From assembly GCF_013426205.1 (NCBI RefSeq), contig NC_089427.1, positions 806,001 through 870,000 of the forward strand: DNA of 64,000 nucleotides, given 5' to 3'. The notes under the pieces are model-generated. The model searched no databases. It was not told the DNA's origin and was given only the letters and a program-made list of their open reading frames with translations. How positions within the stretch are numbered: the stretch's first letter is position 1; each line of letters starts with the position of its first letter. This document shows positions 1 through 11,534 of the stretch, piece after piece. This DNA is from Metarhizium brunneum. Its lineage: Eukaryota; Ascomycota; Sordariomycetes; Hypocreales; Clavicipitaceae. A program made the position numbers and the translations under genes.

Positions 1-979
1 GGCCATGGATGCATGGACGTGGACGTAGCACTCGAGTACTCCGGTACATAGCGTCATTACCAAGATCTGCCGGCGTGTCTGGAGGGTCGCATGACGTCAG
101 CCCAACCAGCAGACCATCTGGGGTAAGGTCGAGCTGGGCCAAGCCAACGTGCGAAATCCGTGCCGGCCATCCCACCTGCTTCTTCATCACCACTGGCTGG
201 TTAGTTCCTGCGCTGCGCAGGTGAGGACTAGTGGTGTGCTAGTATTGGGATAAGTCGGCCGAGCAGCCAGTTGCCAGCCAGTTGCCAGCCAAGCCAGCCC
301 AGCTAGCCTGCGCATGCTCATAGCCATGGAGATGGAGCCGCCATGGAGCAATCCCTGCCGAGATGTAGCTTGTCGCCGTCTGATTTACTTTTGCCAGGGC
401 GGCCGAGTACCTGCTGTGCAGAATAAAAGCAACACCAGTCCCGGCGAGTGCGGCTCATGCCCTTCTGAGCTACATGATGCAGCCAAGTCGATGACATTCT
501 CCTAGCTGATCCTCCACCGTAACAAGAAGACAAAAGCTGGCCTTCTTCCCCCATCACGCGTCGGCGTCGTGGTCTGCCTGTCCATCGTCAGCCCCTTCAC
601 GGATAACACCGATATTCAATTTAGTCGCGATATATCCTGGCCCCCTTGCTTGCCGAATAATCCCTGTCGACGACAGCTCCTACAGCGTGAGCGACGGTTG
701 AAAAGGAACAACCTCAACACGAATGATCTGCGCCTGCGCATATACGAGCACCAACGCACATTCGGAAGCACCCGAAACCAATCGCAAGATAGCATCTGGC
801 CAAGGTCCGGGTTGTTTGATCAGTCAAGACCGCAGAAGAAATATCCGACCGTTTTTCCATCGTCACGGAAAGCGGTCCGTCATTGAGCGTTGACAGACTC
901 GACACCCGGTGCAGCTCGAAGAACCCGTCATTGACGTTAGCTCGACGCCACACTTTGTGGTACCAACACTCACGAAGCT
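1..979. other. 5' intergenic region upstream of the eisosome gene
   Basis: No open reading frame here looks coding on either strand; those present are short and of random composition. Positions 262-300 hold an imperfect repeat built from GCCAGTT and CCAGCC units. The right end presumably carries the promoter and leader of the plus-strand gene starting at 980. No TATA box or other site can be named with confidence. Confidence 0.5.
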
Positions 980-3803
980 ATGGCCACCACAAAGACGCCG
1001 CCAGCGCAACAAGCGCCTTCCACAAGTGAGTCAATCAAACAGCAAGAGAGACAAGGAAAATAATAGGGGGAGGCAGACGGAGAGGGAGAAGAAGCCACGC
1101 AAGTGACGCTGAGCAGCGTGACGTGAGTTTGTTGGTAGCAAACTTTCCAGACCAATGAATGCGTGGAGGTCGAAGCTATCCTTGGCCTCGGCCGCAGCTT
1201 CCGCACTGGGACCCTGGTTTTTTTTTAGCTCCTTCCACACAATACTTTGTGTCGCTCTCCATGTCACATTTGTCACATTTCCACGCTCTCACTTAACAGT
1301 GCCTTGCTCTTGGATTCGTTTTCTGTTGCGCAAAGCCTCTGCGAAACCCCACGCCCAAGTTCATCTAAACTGGTTGCTGACTTTTACATTCTTCCCGAAC
1401 CACAGTCCAGAATAAAACAGGTCGCATCAAGTACGCCGATCCTCGCAGCTTACCCAGCTTCCCGTCGTCAGGGTTGGCTCCCGACGGCGCTGCAGCCAGC
1501 GCCGCTGCATCGCTTGGCTGGTCAAACCGGAAAACCATCAATCTCTGGAAACCTGATCCCTCATCTTCAGCTTCCGCCGCCGCCGCCTTGGCCAAGGACT
1601 ACAAAATGGCACCGCAATGGGAACCTGCAGCCCAGTCCGACGGCCACAAGGCCGCGCTTCTTGCTGTCGGCTCTGCCAGCGCAGCTCTCAAGCAGACTGA
1701 TACCACCAAGTCTGGGCCTTCGCAAGACACGTGGGGGAACTCGGCGGCGACCCAAGCCTTTCATGCGAACAGGCCAGCGTCGGCTGAGCCTCTGAGCCTG
1801 GCTCATGGTAGCTCAGCGGCTACACAGGCATTCAACGAGAATCGATCTCAGTCTATGAGGAAGCCGCGACGGCCTCACACTCCTCCGGGAGACAAGTCCC
1901 TAGTTGCTGCCAAGGGAGCCATGAGACGTCCCCTCTCATCCACTGGCTTAGCGGACGTTCAGGCATCAGAAGCTAGTGCTGCTGCTAGCGCTCTTAACGG
2001 TGCTGCTTTGGCTCACCGAAAGTCCATGACAGCTAGGCCAGGCGTGGAAGAGGTCGGGGCTGTTTCTGTTACGACCATGACACGCAACATGTTCACCTCA
2101 CATCCTCCTGTGAAGCCCGAGGTTGACGAGCGCACTTACAACGAGAGAATCCACCAATCTGCGGTTGAAATGGCGAAGAAGATGTACGCCAGACAGCAAC
2201 TCGGGGGCGACGAGCCCAAGGACGCATCCGGACAAGTATCCGGGGCGTCTCAACCTAATCAATATATGAACCTTCAAGATGCGGCCTATAAGCAAGCCCA
2301 AGCACGCATCGCTAAGCTTCACGATGAGTATCACCAAAGCCGGGAGTTTCAGGAGTACTATGGAAGCGAGAAGGCGAGCAACCCTAAACACCGGTTCTCC
2401 ATGTCGCGTAAATGGGGACGGCGAGGCTCGCATAGCGAAGACGACTTGGACGATCGACAGCAATCCGAGAAGATTCGCGAGCAAATGTCCATGTTTTCCA
2501 GCAAGTTATCGCAAGTGGACAAGGGCAAGAGAGACAAGGATCGCGAGGCGCTTCTCGCGGCCGCGCAACGCAACGTCAAGGCCCAATTGCACGGCATGGA
2601 CGAAAAGGTGTATCAAGAAACTGGGAGAGCAAATCCCAGTCTGATCACTGACTGGGAAGCCAAGGCTCAGAAGGCCGCCCAAGCCCAACATGAAGCACGC
2701 ACAGATGACTCCAAGGGCAAGATTGACATCGGAGGCGGCATGTTTATGACACAGGAAGAGATCAATGCTATTGCGTCCAAGAAGATCCAGCCTGTGCTTG
2801 ATGATATCAATGACAAAGCTGAGACGGAGCGTGAGAGACAAGAGGTGCTCAGAATGGAGGAACAAGCAAGACGGGAACAAGCAGAGAAGGAGAAGGTGCG
2901 GGACCGCGAAACCAAGGAAATTGCTAAGAAGGACAAAGGTATTGACATTTTGCTCTCGCGACCCTGTTGTATTCGGTTTGCTGACAAAACTCAACAGAGC
3001 AAGAGAAACAGGAAGAAAAGGCCAAGAAGCTTCAGGAGAAAATGGAAGAAAAGGTGCGGAAGGATGAAGAGAAGGCTACCAAAGCTGAGCAGAAGCGTCA
3101 GGCAAAGGAGGAGAAACGTAGGTCAAAGCATGGATCAGCTGTAGCAACTACCTCGAGTCCTCACCAGGGTGAACATGCGCAAGAAGCGGACGAAAACCCA
3201 GCCGGTCGCGAGGAAGAAACCCGCCGTGAGACTGCCGAAGAACTCGGCTTGGCTGGCAGCGGTCCCACCGTTGAAACAACTGTTGAGGCATCCGGCTCGC
3301 CCCAGCACAAGGCTGAGGGATCAACCTCACCCACTGCAAAGGTCAAGGGCTGGATCAAGAATCGGTTTTCTCGCGGCAAGTCTATCGGGGAGCATGATAA
3401 AAAGCGGAGAAGTTTCTTTGGCGGTGCCTCTTTGAAGGATCATGCTGGCGACGGCAGCGCGGCGAGCATCGAAAACCGATCCGCAAGCATGCACGAGGTG
3501 GCCCTGGCTGGCAAGTCCGGTGAGGAGCACGAAACCAAGCACGAAGCTGCCAAGGAACCTGCACACAGAGAAGCAAAGAGGGACTCTCAAGGCGTGAGCC
3601 CGGTGAGCCCGGTTAGCACTCCGTTGGAGGAGGAACTTGAGCTCGCGGACGAGGCGAAGAACAAGGGGAAGGGCGTTGAGGAAGAGGAGCGACCAAGCCG
3701 GAAAACCAGCCTGGATCCTCCTCGGCCTATTGAGGACCCCGCCGTTCGCACCAGCAGCAGTCCGACTCGTGACTCTCGATTCCGGGAAGAAATGGATCAA
3801 TAA
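980..3803 (+). CDS. EIS1: Eisosome protein 1 (Eis1-like)
   Basis: Model: exons 980-1025, 1421-2938 and 2998-3803, about 789 residues. The short first exon (MATTKTPPAQQ...) ends at a GTGAGT donor. The acceptor after AATAAAACAG restores frame and gives RIKYADPRSLPSFPSSG followed by LAPDGAAASAAASLGW, the conserved N-terminal signature of fungal Eis1 proteins. The middle carries ATQAF repeats and a long charged helical segment with acidic, Lys- and Gln-rich coiled-coil stretches. The third exon (EQEKQEEKAKKLQ...) is in a different frame and is joined by a 59-nt intron. In yeast Eis1 associates with eisosomes, the Pil1/Lsp1 plasma-membrane furrows. The low-complexity C-terminal third is probably disordered. 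The donor at 2939 (GTATTG) is weak, but splicing there is required to avoid an early stop at 3142. The family call is confident; the first exon is the least certain part. Confidence 0.85.
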
Positions 3804-4352
3804 GATGCCTGTATCAACAATCTTGTAAGTCCCGCCGTATAAGTGGTGTGTGTACGAAAGCGGTTATTGATGGCTTGAGTATAGGTAATGTAATGAGTGA
3901 AGTATGTTTAGTATTTGTTGATGGGCAAATACACAGCAGGAAGATGATGCTTTTGATGGTCATCTGCAAGATGCTTTTTTGGTTTAACACGGCCTCTGTC
4001 ATTTTGATGTGTTGGAGTGGCTAGCTTGGGCGTGAGGATATGTGCACATGTGGCCATGGTTTGTATATGTACCAGGTTGGATCATTTGGTCAAAGTCAAA
4101 TAGTCTCATTATTTACACATCTTGTTATTGTGGTCCATGTCCAAAAACTCGTGCCCAAAAACAAGAGGCCAATCGTAACGCCCATTTGTCGCCACACTCA
4201 CACATGTAGGCAGCGATGCCGCAGGATATCTCCATAGGAGAAATTCCGTATCTACTTGTATTCCCCATGTTTCGAACACGCCCGACGTGTCCCTTGTTGT
4301 CCTTTTTCTCTTGTCTATTTTTCTGTACATTGAACATCGCCTTGGTTTGGTC
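3804..4352. other. Convergent 3' intergenic region
   Basis: 549 bp between the stop codons of the converging EIS1 and SFK1-like genes. It is T/A-rich, as expected for 3' UTRs and polyadenylation signals. No gene or repeat is visible. Confidence 0.5.
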
Positions 4353-5321
4353 TTAAAAATGGGCCGCGGTCCGATCAGCCACAAAGCCATTCCCGGTCAG
4401 GCCATTGGGCCCGTTTACATCGAGTCCATCCTCCATCTGATGCGTCTTCTCAAACCGCGCCGCGTGGCTCTTTGTATAGATGGCTGGCTTGAGGTCAATA
4501 ATAAAAGAGGCGACGTAAAAGGTGAAGATGAAGGCAATGACCCATTCGAAGACGGCGGCGACGTTGTTGTTGTGGGTGAAGGTGGTTGAGACGAAGACAA
4601 TGGCCAGGACGAGCTCGACCAGGATGAAGGCGAGCTTGATCCAAAAGGAGGAACGGAGGATGCGATACTGCCGGTTTTCTACGAACTTGTTAGCACAGGC
4701 GACGAGAATGTATATACACACACATATATAATATCAAAAGGGAGAGGAGAGAGAAAAGACGCACTGATGCCCAAGCGCTGATACTCCCAGCAGATAAAGA
4801 CGGCAGAGAGCCAGTAGCCGCCGATAAACAGAAGCAGAAAGACGTCGTGCAGCTTCTTGTGGCGCCAGGTGTCGAAGACGGACAGCAGGACGAGGCCGGC
4901 GGCGCCGACAAAAGCGAACAGGATGCTCAGCCAGACGAGGGCGCGCTCGCCGGACGACTGGTTGCGCACGAGGCGGCCGCGGTGGCGCAGCCAGCGCTCG
5001 GCGAGGAAGGCCAGGTCGAGGAGGACGACGGTGACGGCGGAGCCGGCGATGAAGAGCGGCTTGAGCTTCTGCGCGCCAATGTCGCTGATGTAGGCGATGG
5101 AGCCGCCGCGCTCCATGGACGGGTAGATGCGGCGGTTTGTGTCGACGATCCAGTGGAGGAGCATGCCGAGGAGCATGCCTAGCCATACGAGGGACGAGAA
5201 GACGGGGAGCAGCTATCTCGGCTGGTTAGTCGGCGTGTACACGGTGTCGTGGCGGTTTGGATGTTTGGCCGAGGGGGAGGAGCAACGGTACCCAGTACGA
5301 AAAGAGGCCGCGTGCCGCCAT
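4353..5321 (-). CDS. SFK1: Frag1/DRAM/Sfk1-family multi-pass membrane protein
   Basis: Model on the minus strand: exons 5321-5292, 5212-4765 and 4678-4353, 267 residues. The first exon encodes MAARGLFSYW and ends at a GTACCG donor. Exon 2 continues LLPVFSSLVWLGMLLGMLLH. The third exon starts after TTCGTAG and reads KNRQYRILRSSFWIK. Several hydrophobic helices are visible: the N-terminus, LFIAGSAVTVVLLDLAFLAE, a stretch near FAFVGAAGLVLLSVFDT, LLLFIGGYWLSAVFICWEY, LAFILVELVLAIVFVS and FEWVIAFIFTFYVASFIIDL. The C-terminal tail is hydrophilic. Size and topology match the Frag1/DRAM/Sfk1 family. Yeast Sfk1 is a plasma-membrane protein linked to the PI4-kinase Stt4 and to lipid asymmetry. It is divergently transcribed from the CDK7-like gene across a 933-bp promoter region. 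Confidence 0.8.
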
Positions 5322-6254
5322 GGCGTGAGGCTGATTTTTTGTGACTGACAGATGGATGGATGATGATAGTCAATATATCAGGAGACTTGAGTACATCAGA
5401 CGGCTTCGTCGTGGGGGAGTAGGCAGTCGTATTGGCGATTGGTGTCGTGTCACTGGATATACAGCTTCATGGCTAGGATGCGAAAGAAGGAGGCGGCGTT
5501 GACAGCAGGACCGGCGGGCTATGCTGGGCCGGCTGCGCAACTACGTCTTCAGGTGCGTGATGAGGGTATTTGAATGGGATTATGGAATGGAGCGAGCGAC
5601 ATGGTGGTGACTGGTAAGACGTCGAAATGCTCGGGGTTTACACGGGTCCGCTATGGCCGGGCGATGACGTAGTAGACATGAGACGTGGACGCGATCAATG
5701 CGAGTTGAGTGCCGGCCTGGCCCGATTGTCGGCATCGGCGCCGTCAATCGCACGACCGACTGCATCTGTTGGCAACGATGCTGTGCGGATCGCCCGCCGT
5801 CGTCATAGTCGACCCGTGGCCGCCGTTGTGCCTGGACGACAAGTGTTGATGGCTTGCGGCGCAACGTAAACGGCCTGTCGGTGCCTTTGTCTATTTTATC
5901 CGTCGTTTCCTCGGTGGCGCCTGGCTTGCTCCAAGCTGCTCCAAGCTGCTCCAAGCTGCTCCAAGCCATCACCCGTCGCCTCGCCCGGTTCCGCACGCCA
6001 TCCATTGATAAGATAAGCTCAAGTGCTCCCGCCGCGACGCCAACAAACTCACATGTGCACACATACATTCTCACCGACCTCATCATCCGTCATTCCATCG
6101 GCGCCCATTGGCACATCTGCCACTGCGCATGTCGACCGCCAGCCGCCATTCATGATACATCATCACATTCACTATCCATGTTCTGAAGCCAGCCGCCCCG
6201 GTCCTTCGCGCTCTCCGCCATCGCCGCCCTGCCCAGGAGTCCGGGACCACCATC
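5322..6254. promoter_or_regulatory. Divergent promoter region between SFK1-like and CDK7-like genes
   Basis: 933 bp between two divergent start codons. Open frames here look random. The region contains a short 10-bp tandem repeat (5931-5966) and is GC-rich on its KIN28-proximal side with C/T tracts, as often seen in fungal leaders. No individual transcription-factor site is claimed. Confidence 0.45.
5931..5966. repeat. 10-bp tandem repeat, CCAAGCTGCT x 3.6
   Basis: Three exact copies of CCAAGCTGCT followed by CCAAGC. It lies in the divergent promoter, about 290 bp upstream of the CDK7-like start codon, so copy number could vary between strains. Confidence 0.9.
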
Positions 6255-7552
6255 ATGGCCGTCTCTCCCGTCGTCACCATCACACAAGAGCAAGTGCGCT
6301 CCTTGGCCTCGCCGCTCAAGAACCTTGCTTCGGGGCAAACCTCATCTAATGGCACACCGAAACCGTCCGCGGCGCCCGCCCCAACATCTGCGCCGACGCT
6401 TCCTCCCACTCTGGACCTCTCGGAGCAGATGAATGAGGAAGAGAAGCGAAAATACGCAAAGGGTAACCATCTCGCCTCCCGCCCATATTCACCTTGAATG
6501 GAAAAAAAAAAAAAAAAAAAGGAGCCTAACTCTTTCCAGGCAAGAAACTAGGTGAGGGTACCTACGCCGTCGTCTTCCTCGGCCACCTCCGCTCCAAGCC
6601 CTCGACGCTCGTCGCCATCAAAAAGATCAAGATCCAAAAAGAATACACCGAGGGCATGGCGCCCGACGCCGTGCGCGAGCTCAAACACCTCCAGGAGCTC
6701 CACCACCCCAACATCATCTCCCTCCTGTCCGTCTTCTCCTCCAAGGACCAGAACCTCAACCTGGTGCTCGAGTACCTGCCGCTCGGCGACCTGGAAATGC
6801 TCATCCGCGACACGGACCGCGTGCGCTACGGCGCCGCCGACATCAAGGCCTGGATGGGCATGCTCACCCGCGCCGTGTGGTTCTGCCACGAGAACTTCGT
6901 CCTGCACCGCGACATCAAGCCCAACAACCTGCTCATCGCCGCCGACGGCGACGTCAAGCTCGCCGACTTTGGCCTGGCCCGCAGCTTCGCCGACCCGCAC
7001 CAGAACATGACCTCCAACGTCATCACGCGCTGGTACCGCCCGCCCGAGCTCCTCTTCGGCGCCAGGCACTACTCGGGCGCCGTCGACGTCTGGTCCGTCG
7101 GCACCGTCTTCGCCGAGCTCGTCATGCGCGCCCCCTTCCTCCCGGGGAACAACGAGCTCGACCAGATCAAGATGATTTGCGAGGCCATTGGCACCCCGAC
7201 CGACGACAACTGGCCCGGCGTCACCAAGCTGCCCGAGTACACCGTCCCCGCCCAGCACCCGGTCCACGCCAAGGACTGGTACGAGATGCGCTTCGGCACC
7301 GTCGGCACCGACGGCGTCGACCTCCTCATGAAGACCCTCGCCCTCGACCCCAAGAAGCGCATCACCGCCCGCCAAATGCTGCTCCACAAGTGGTGGCACT
7401 CCGAGCCCAAGCCCACCAGGAAGCAGGACCTGCCGCGGAAAACAACCGGTGCCGAGGAGAAGATTGGCGCCGACTTGAAGAGGAGGCCCGGCGTCGTCGA
7501 CGACGACAGGGGGGCCAAGGTTGCGAGAAAGCTGGATTTCGGAGCGCGCTAA
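6255..7552 (+). CDS. KIN28: CDK7/Kin28-type cyclin-dependent kinase (TFIIH)
   Basis: Model: exons 6255-6462 and 6540-7552, 406 residues. The N-terminal 70 residues are Pro/Ala/Ser-rich and extend beyond the minimal kinase. The glycine loop GEGTYAVV is at about 74-81, the ATP-binding Lys at 97 (VAIKK), the catalytic HRDIKPNN Asp at 194, DFGLA at 212 and the activation-loop Thr at about 227 (MTSNVITRWYRPPELLFG). The MTSNVITRWYRPPE arrangement and the PNNLLI sequence fit the CDK7/Kin28 branch better than CDK1 because no PSTAIRE helix is present. The family phosphorylates the RNA polymerase II C-terminal domain as part of TFIIH. The C-terminus has basic KxxR patches ending KVARKLDFGAR. The intron contains a 19-nt A run. 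It converges with RCY1, leaving only 263 bp between stop codons. Confidence 0.93.
6463..6539 (+). other. KIN28 intron with A19 homopolymer
   Basis: 77-nt intron (GTAACC donor, TTTCCAG acceptor) that interrupts codon 70 just before the kinase glycine loop. It contains an uninterrupted run of 19 adenines, which is likely to be length-polymorphic and error-prone in sequencing. Confidence 0.8.
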
Positions 7553-7815
7553 CCATATTATCCTCATGACAATGGACGGGGGGGGAAGGCTATATATTGT
7601 ATTTCTTCTGTTCTTTCTTGCTTCTAAGACGAAAAAGTTTTGCCGAAAATGACAAACAGGTAGCATTGGGTACTGGCGTTTAGGGGAGCAGGTAGTCTAT
7701 ATTCAAAGCAAATATTACGTCCTCTAACCATCTACCCCCCCTTTCTTTTTGTCGCCAGCAGTGAATTTACCATCCCAGTTCGAAATATATGATTCTTGGA
7801 GGCCGGACCCTCCTC

Positions 7816-10681
7816 TCACATTAGCACACAGTCCATGCCGTACATGGCCCTCTCCACGCTCCGCTTCACCTGGTACCAGTCGGCACGCCTCTGCGCATAC
7901 TCGTACACCTCCTCGGCCCTGAAGACGCCGCCGAACCGGTCGCCGTCGGCAATCACGGCCGCCATGTCCTTGGCGTGCGCCGCGTCAATCAGGTAGATCT
8001 GGCTCAGCTCGCGGAGCGCCGCAAAGTACGCCACGAGGTCCTGGTGCTTCAGCCCGCGCACGTAGTCTGCGTACAGGTTCATGTCGGCAATGAGCTTGAT
8101 GGCGCCGTCGGTCGAGATGCGCTGCCGCTTGAGGTGTTTGCATATCGCCGTGAAGAGGCGCAGGCCGACCTCGCCGTTGAACACGTCCAGCATGGCCTTG
8201 TCCGTGGTGCCGACGAGCATGCTCGTGTGCGACGAGACGAGCTGCACGATGCGCTGGGCCGTCTGCGTCGGGCCAATGTCCGGTTCCGACGACGCTGCCG
8301 CCGCGCTGGGGAGAGTCGGCGCCGACACCGCCGAGGGGGGCGCGGTAGACGCGGGCCGCGGGTTGTAGTCGGTCGGGAGCTGCGTGGTGGACTGCAGGTA
8401 TTCCACCTCGTCCATGAGCACGTCGATGCCCTTGTTGAGGCCGGCCGCGACGCTCTCGTCGAGCATCTGCTCAAACTTCTTTTTGGCCAAGCCGGCCGGG
8501 TCCAGGAAGTCGTTCTTGTCTGCAATCTTGGGCGCCGCCAGCTGCTGTTCGTAAAAGACGTCAATCATCTGCGATATCAGGTCGCCCACGTTGACGAGCT
8601 CGATGAAGGTGACTAGCGGTGCCACGCCCCTTTGGCTGTGGTCGCTTACGTCCCGTGGGTTGTAGTTGGACAGGTGGCTCACGGCGGTTTCGAAGCCGCT
8701 CCTGACGTGACGCTGGCCAAGGATACGGAGCAGCACAACGAACATGGTCGCGCATTGCTCCTTTGCTTCGCCGCCGACCTGACCCCCGAGGGGAATCAAG
8801 ACTGCTGCTCGGCCGAGACTGGTCTTCGCCAGGTGTACCAGGTTCAGGGCCACCTCGATGCTGCAGAGGGACTTGATACCCTCGAGCTTCGACGCCATGA
8901 TGGCTGCCTTGGCCGCCAGCTCATCGGTAGGTGCCTTGCCTGACCCGGGCATAGGACTAGCCCGTCCGCCGAGACCTGGGGTTTCCGGCCGCGAGGGCAT
9001 TGGTGTCACCGCCGTCGAGGCGTTCCCCGCTGCAGACGTGGAAGTAGACGCAGTGGGCTTCGCCGTCGCGAATGGCGAGCCCATGGGGAAATTGGGCAGC
9101 ACCGTGACCGGCATCATGACCACCTTTTTGAAGGAGCTCAAAAAGTCTGACTTCTCAGCAGACCGATTCACATTGGCCATGTAAAATGACTCGAGGGACG
9201 AGTCCTCCTCCGACAGCTTCTTCTCCCACTGCGATACCACCGTTTCCGCATGCTTGGTGAAGGAGTCCAGCTCTTCCTGCAGGTATAAATCGAGATGTGG
9301 TTCAAACAGTTTCAGCAAGAGCTCTTTAGTTTTCAAAACCAAGACATGATCTGCGTCACCGTCCTTCACCTCCTTCGGCGGCGGCGGCGTCAGCGATTGA
9401 AAGAAGCGCATCGACTGCTCGAAAACACCAGAAATGGCTTTCAAATACGCTGATATGCTTCTTTCGTGGCTCTCGTCAAAAAGCGGCGTAGTGTACTCCA
9501 TGATGACATCCTCTCTCACCTTGTCGACAAACTCCCAAAACACCTCATTTGCATTCGGAAAGATGCGATTAATAACATCAGCCTGTTCGTTGACCTTTGC
9601 CAACAGCACGCCAAAGAACCGCCGTGATGGCTCTAGTGAAATTTCATCTGCCGCGACACCGTTCAGACCCTCCACCGGGCTCAACGTCAACTCGCGATCG
9701 CTGAAAATTGGATGCTTGTGAATGAACAAGTCGATGCCGCCTCTCGCACCGTTCAAAGTGTGCAAGACATGCGCATACCGCCTCATCCGCCCATCCACAT
9801 CCCAGAATTCATAGCCCTGCTCAAACTCCCGTAGTACCGCGGTTTCAAACAACCCCATCATATTAATGAGCTTATGTTCCCTCTCGTCACACCCCGACGA
9901 CCAGTCGCTCTTTGCGAACCGTAGCAAGTTCGCCAGCATTTGTGCCTGCCGTTCCGGATCACGGAAAGCCTTGAACACAATCGGATCAGTGTGCGTCTTG
10001 GCTTTGACAATGTCCAGGTAAAACGGTGCCAGAGCGCCGTATATCTTGCCGTACTCTTGCCTCGCGGCGCCGCGTATGCTCTTTGCATTCTTAAACACCT
10101 CCAGATAAGCATCCGAGTCCTGGGGCGCGTCGTTTGCCGAAGCACCTCCGCCGCCGGCAACATTCAGCGTCTCAAACCCGTCTCGCAGCTCAGAGACGGC
10201 CCTTCTGCGCTTCTGCTCTTCGACAGACGCATCAAACAATGTCGTCGCTTGTAGCTGGCCCCCCGCCGCACCCCCCGCTTGAGCAGCCGCAGCTTGCGAA
10301 GCCCTCTTCGCAGCCTCCCTCCTCTTACGCAGAGACTCTTCAAACCGCCTCCGTGCCTCTCTCTCGTCCCAGCAATTCATGCTCTTTAGCCGCGACACCC
10401 ATCTTGTGTCTTCGTACACCATTTCTTGTAATTTACGAGACGTTCGTGCCACGCGTAGCTGGTCGGCAATGGGTAAATAATCGATAACGTGGTTGAAAAT
10501 CTCTAAACATTTCTCACAAACATTAGCCCCCCCCCAAAACAGCACGCAACTCCAGCTCGGCATCACAGCGGGGCTTCGTACCAGCCGGGAGCTTTGACTT
10601 CACATCAATCATCTCCATTGCCTTGAGGGCATTTAGGATGCCGGCGCCCTTGGGAGCACCGGCAGCCTTGTGCCTGTTCAT
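7816..10681 (-). CDS. RCY1: Recyclin-1, F-box protein with exocyst Sec10-like region
   Basis: Model: exons 10681-10582 and 10502-7816, 928 residues. Exon 1 ends ...VKSKLPA. A 79-nt intron (GTACGA...TTTAG) joins it to EIFNHVIDYLPIADQLRVAR, which completes an F-box (about residues 30-70) with LP at its start and the usual hydrophobic spacing. Next comes a charged Arg-rich helix, then a long helical body resembling the Sec10/recyclin exocyst fold, with a Ser/Thr/Pro-rich linker (around AKPTASTSTSAAGNAST). Yeast Rcy1 is a non-SCF F-box protein, working with Skp1, that recycles plasma-membrane proteins such as Snc1 out of endosomes. The intron holds a run of nine Gs, so reading straight through looks like a frameshift; splicing removes it. 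The start at 10681 is the only upstream Met that yields the intact F-box. Confidence 0.88.
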
Positions 10682-11534
10682 CTTGTCGGTGGATGAGACT
10701 CGAGCCGAGGGGCGAGGCTGGCTGCTAGGTGGGCGTGGAGAAGAGCTACAAGCACCGCCCCGGCTCGCAGCGTCGTTGGACGTTTCCCGGTGCCGCTATA
10801 TTCTCCGAGTATGGCCGACCCGCATGATCGTGTTGGCCTCGTGTGGCCCGGGAAATCGGTGAACGCTGCCGGGAGATGCAATCAAGATGTAAGTTGCCAC
10901 GTTCTTCAATGTCAAACCGCGGTTTGAATTGAGGTTGGCAAGACCCCTGTTCGAGGCGGCCTGTCAGAGAGTTGTGGCCCCTCATTTATTTCGACCCAAG
11001 CCACAGGCCGAACAGCTGTTGTGACGTAACATCTGCCTGACTACCCTGAATCAGTCTGTTAATTTTCCACTATAAATGGCACATGTGAATTTGTGTCTGT
11101 ATGGATATGCAGTTTTACAGCTATTTAATCGTCTTGGTCTGTCACTTAGGTTGAATATGGTCATACGACGCTCGGTAAACCGTCACGCTCCAGTTTTCAA
11201 CACAAGTCCAGCCCAAATGTGCGCATGTGTGTCTACAAATGACGTGGAATTTTATCAACCTTTGCCCCCAAAACTCCCAACCTGATTTATCCAACACAAA
11301 CATCCACCCACCAAAAAGTAGATATGCCAACGAGCCCTTTGTATCATAGCAATCCCCACTACCGTGATCAATCAATTGATAGCCGACCATACTACCTTGA
11401 CATTTGCAGTCCTTTGGCCACTGTTTCCAACGCGACGCAATCGCCACACTCTTCGAATCTCTGAATGAGAAGTTACTGGATAGTCCATCTGCCCTACACA
11501 TACTTTACGTCGCACTATGACCTCAAGTGCGGCC
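10682..11534. promoter_or_regulatory. Intergenic region upstream of RCY1 and downstream of HOM3
   Basis: 853 bp lying between two minus-strand genes, so it must hold the RCY1 promoter and the HOM3 3' UTR. No coding pattern, repeat or RNA gene is visible. Confidence 0.45.

Noticed and set aside
6548..7666. Long minus-strand open frame antisense to the kinase gene
   Set aside because: It is a shadow of GC-rich codon use in the CDK7-like gene; its Val/Gly/Glu-rich composition is typical of such shadows.
10503..10581. Frameshift in RCY1 at a G9 run
   Set aside because: A canonical intron removes the run and restores the F-box, so no frameshift needs to be invoked.
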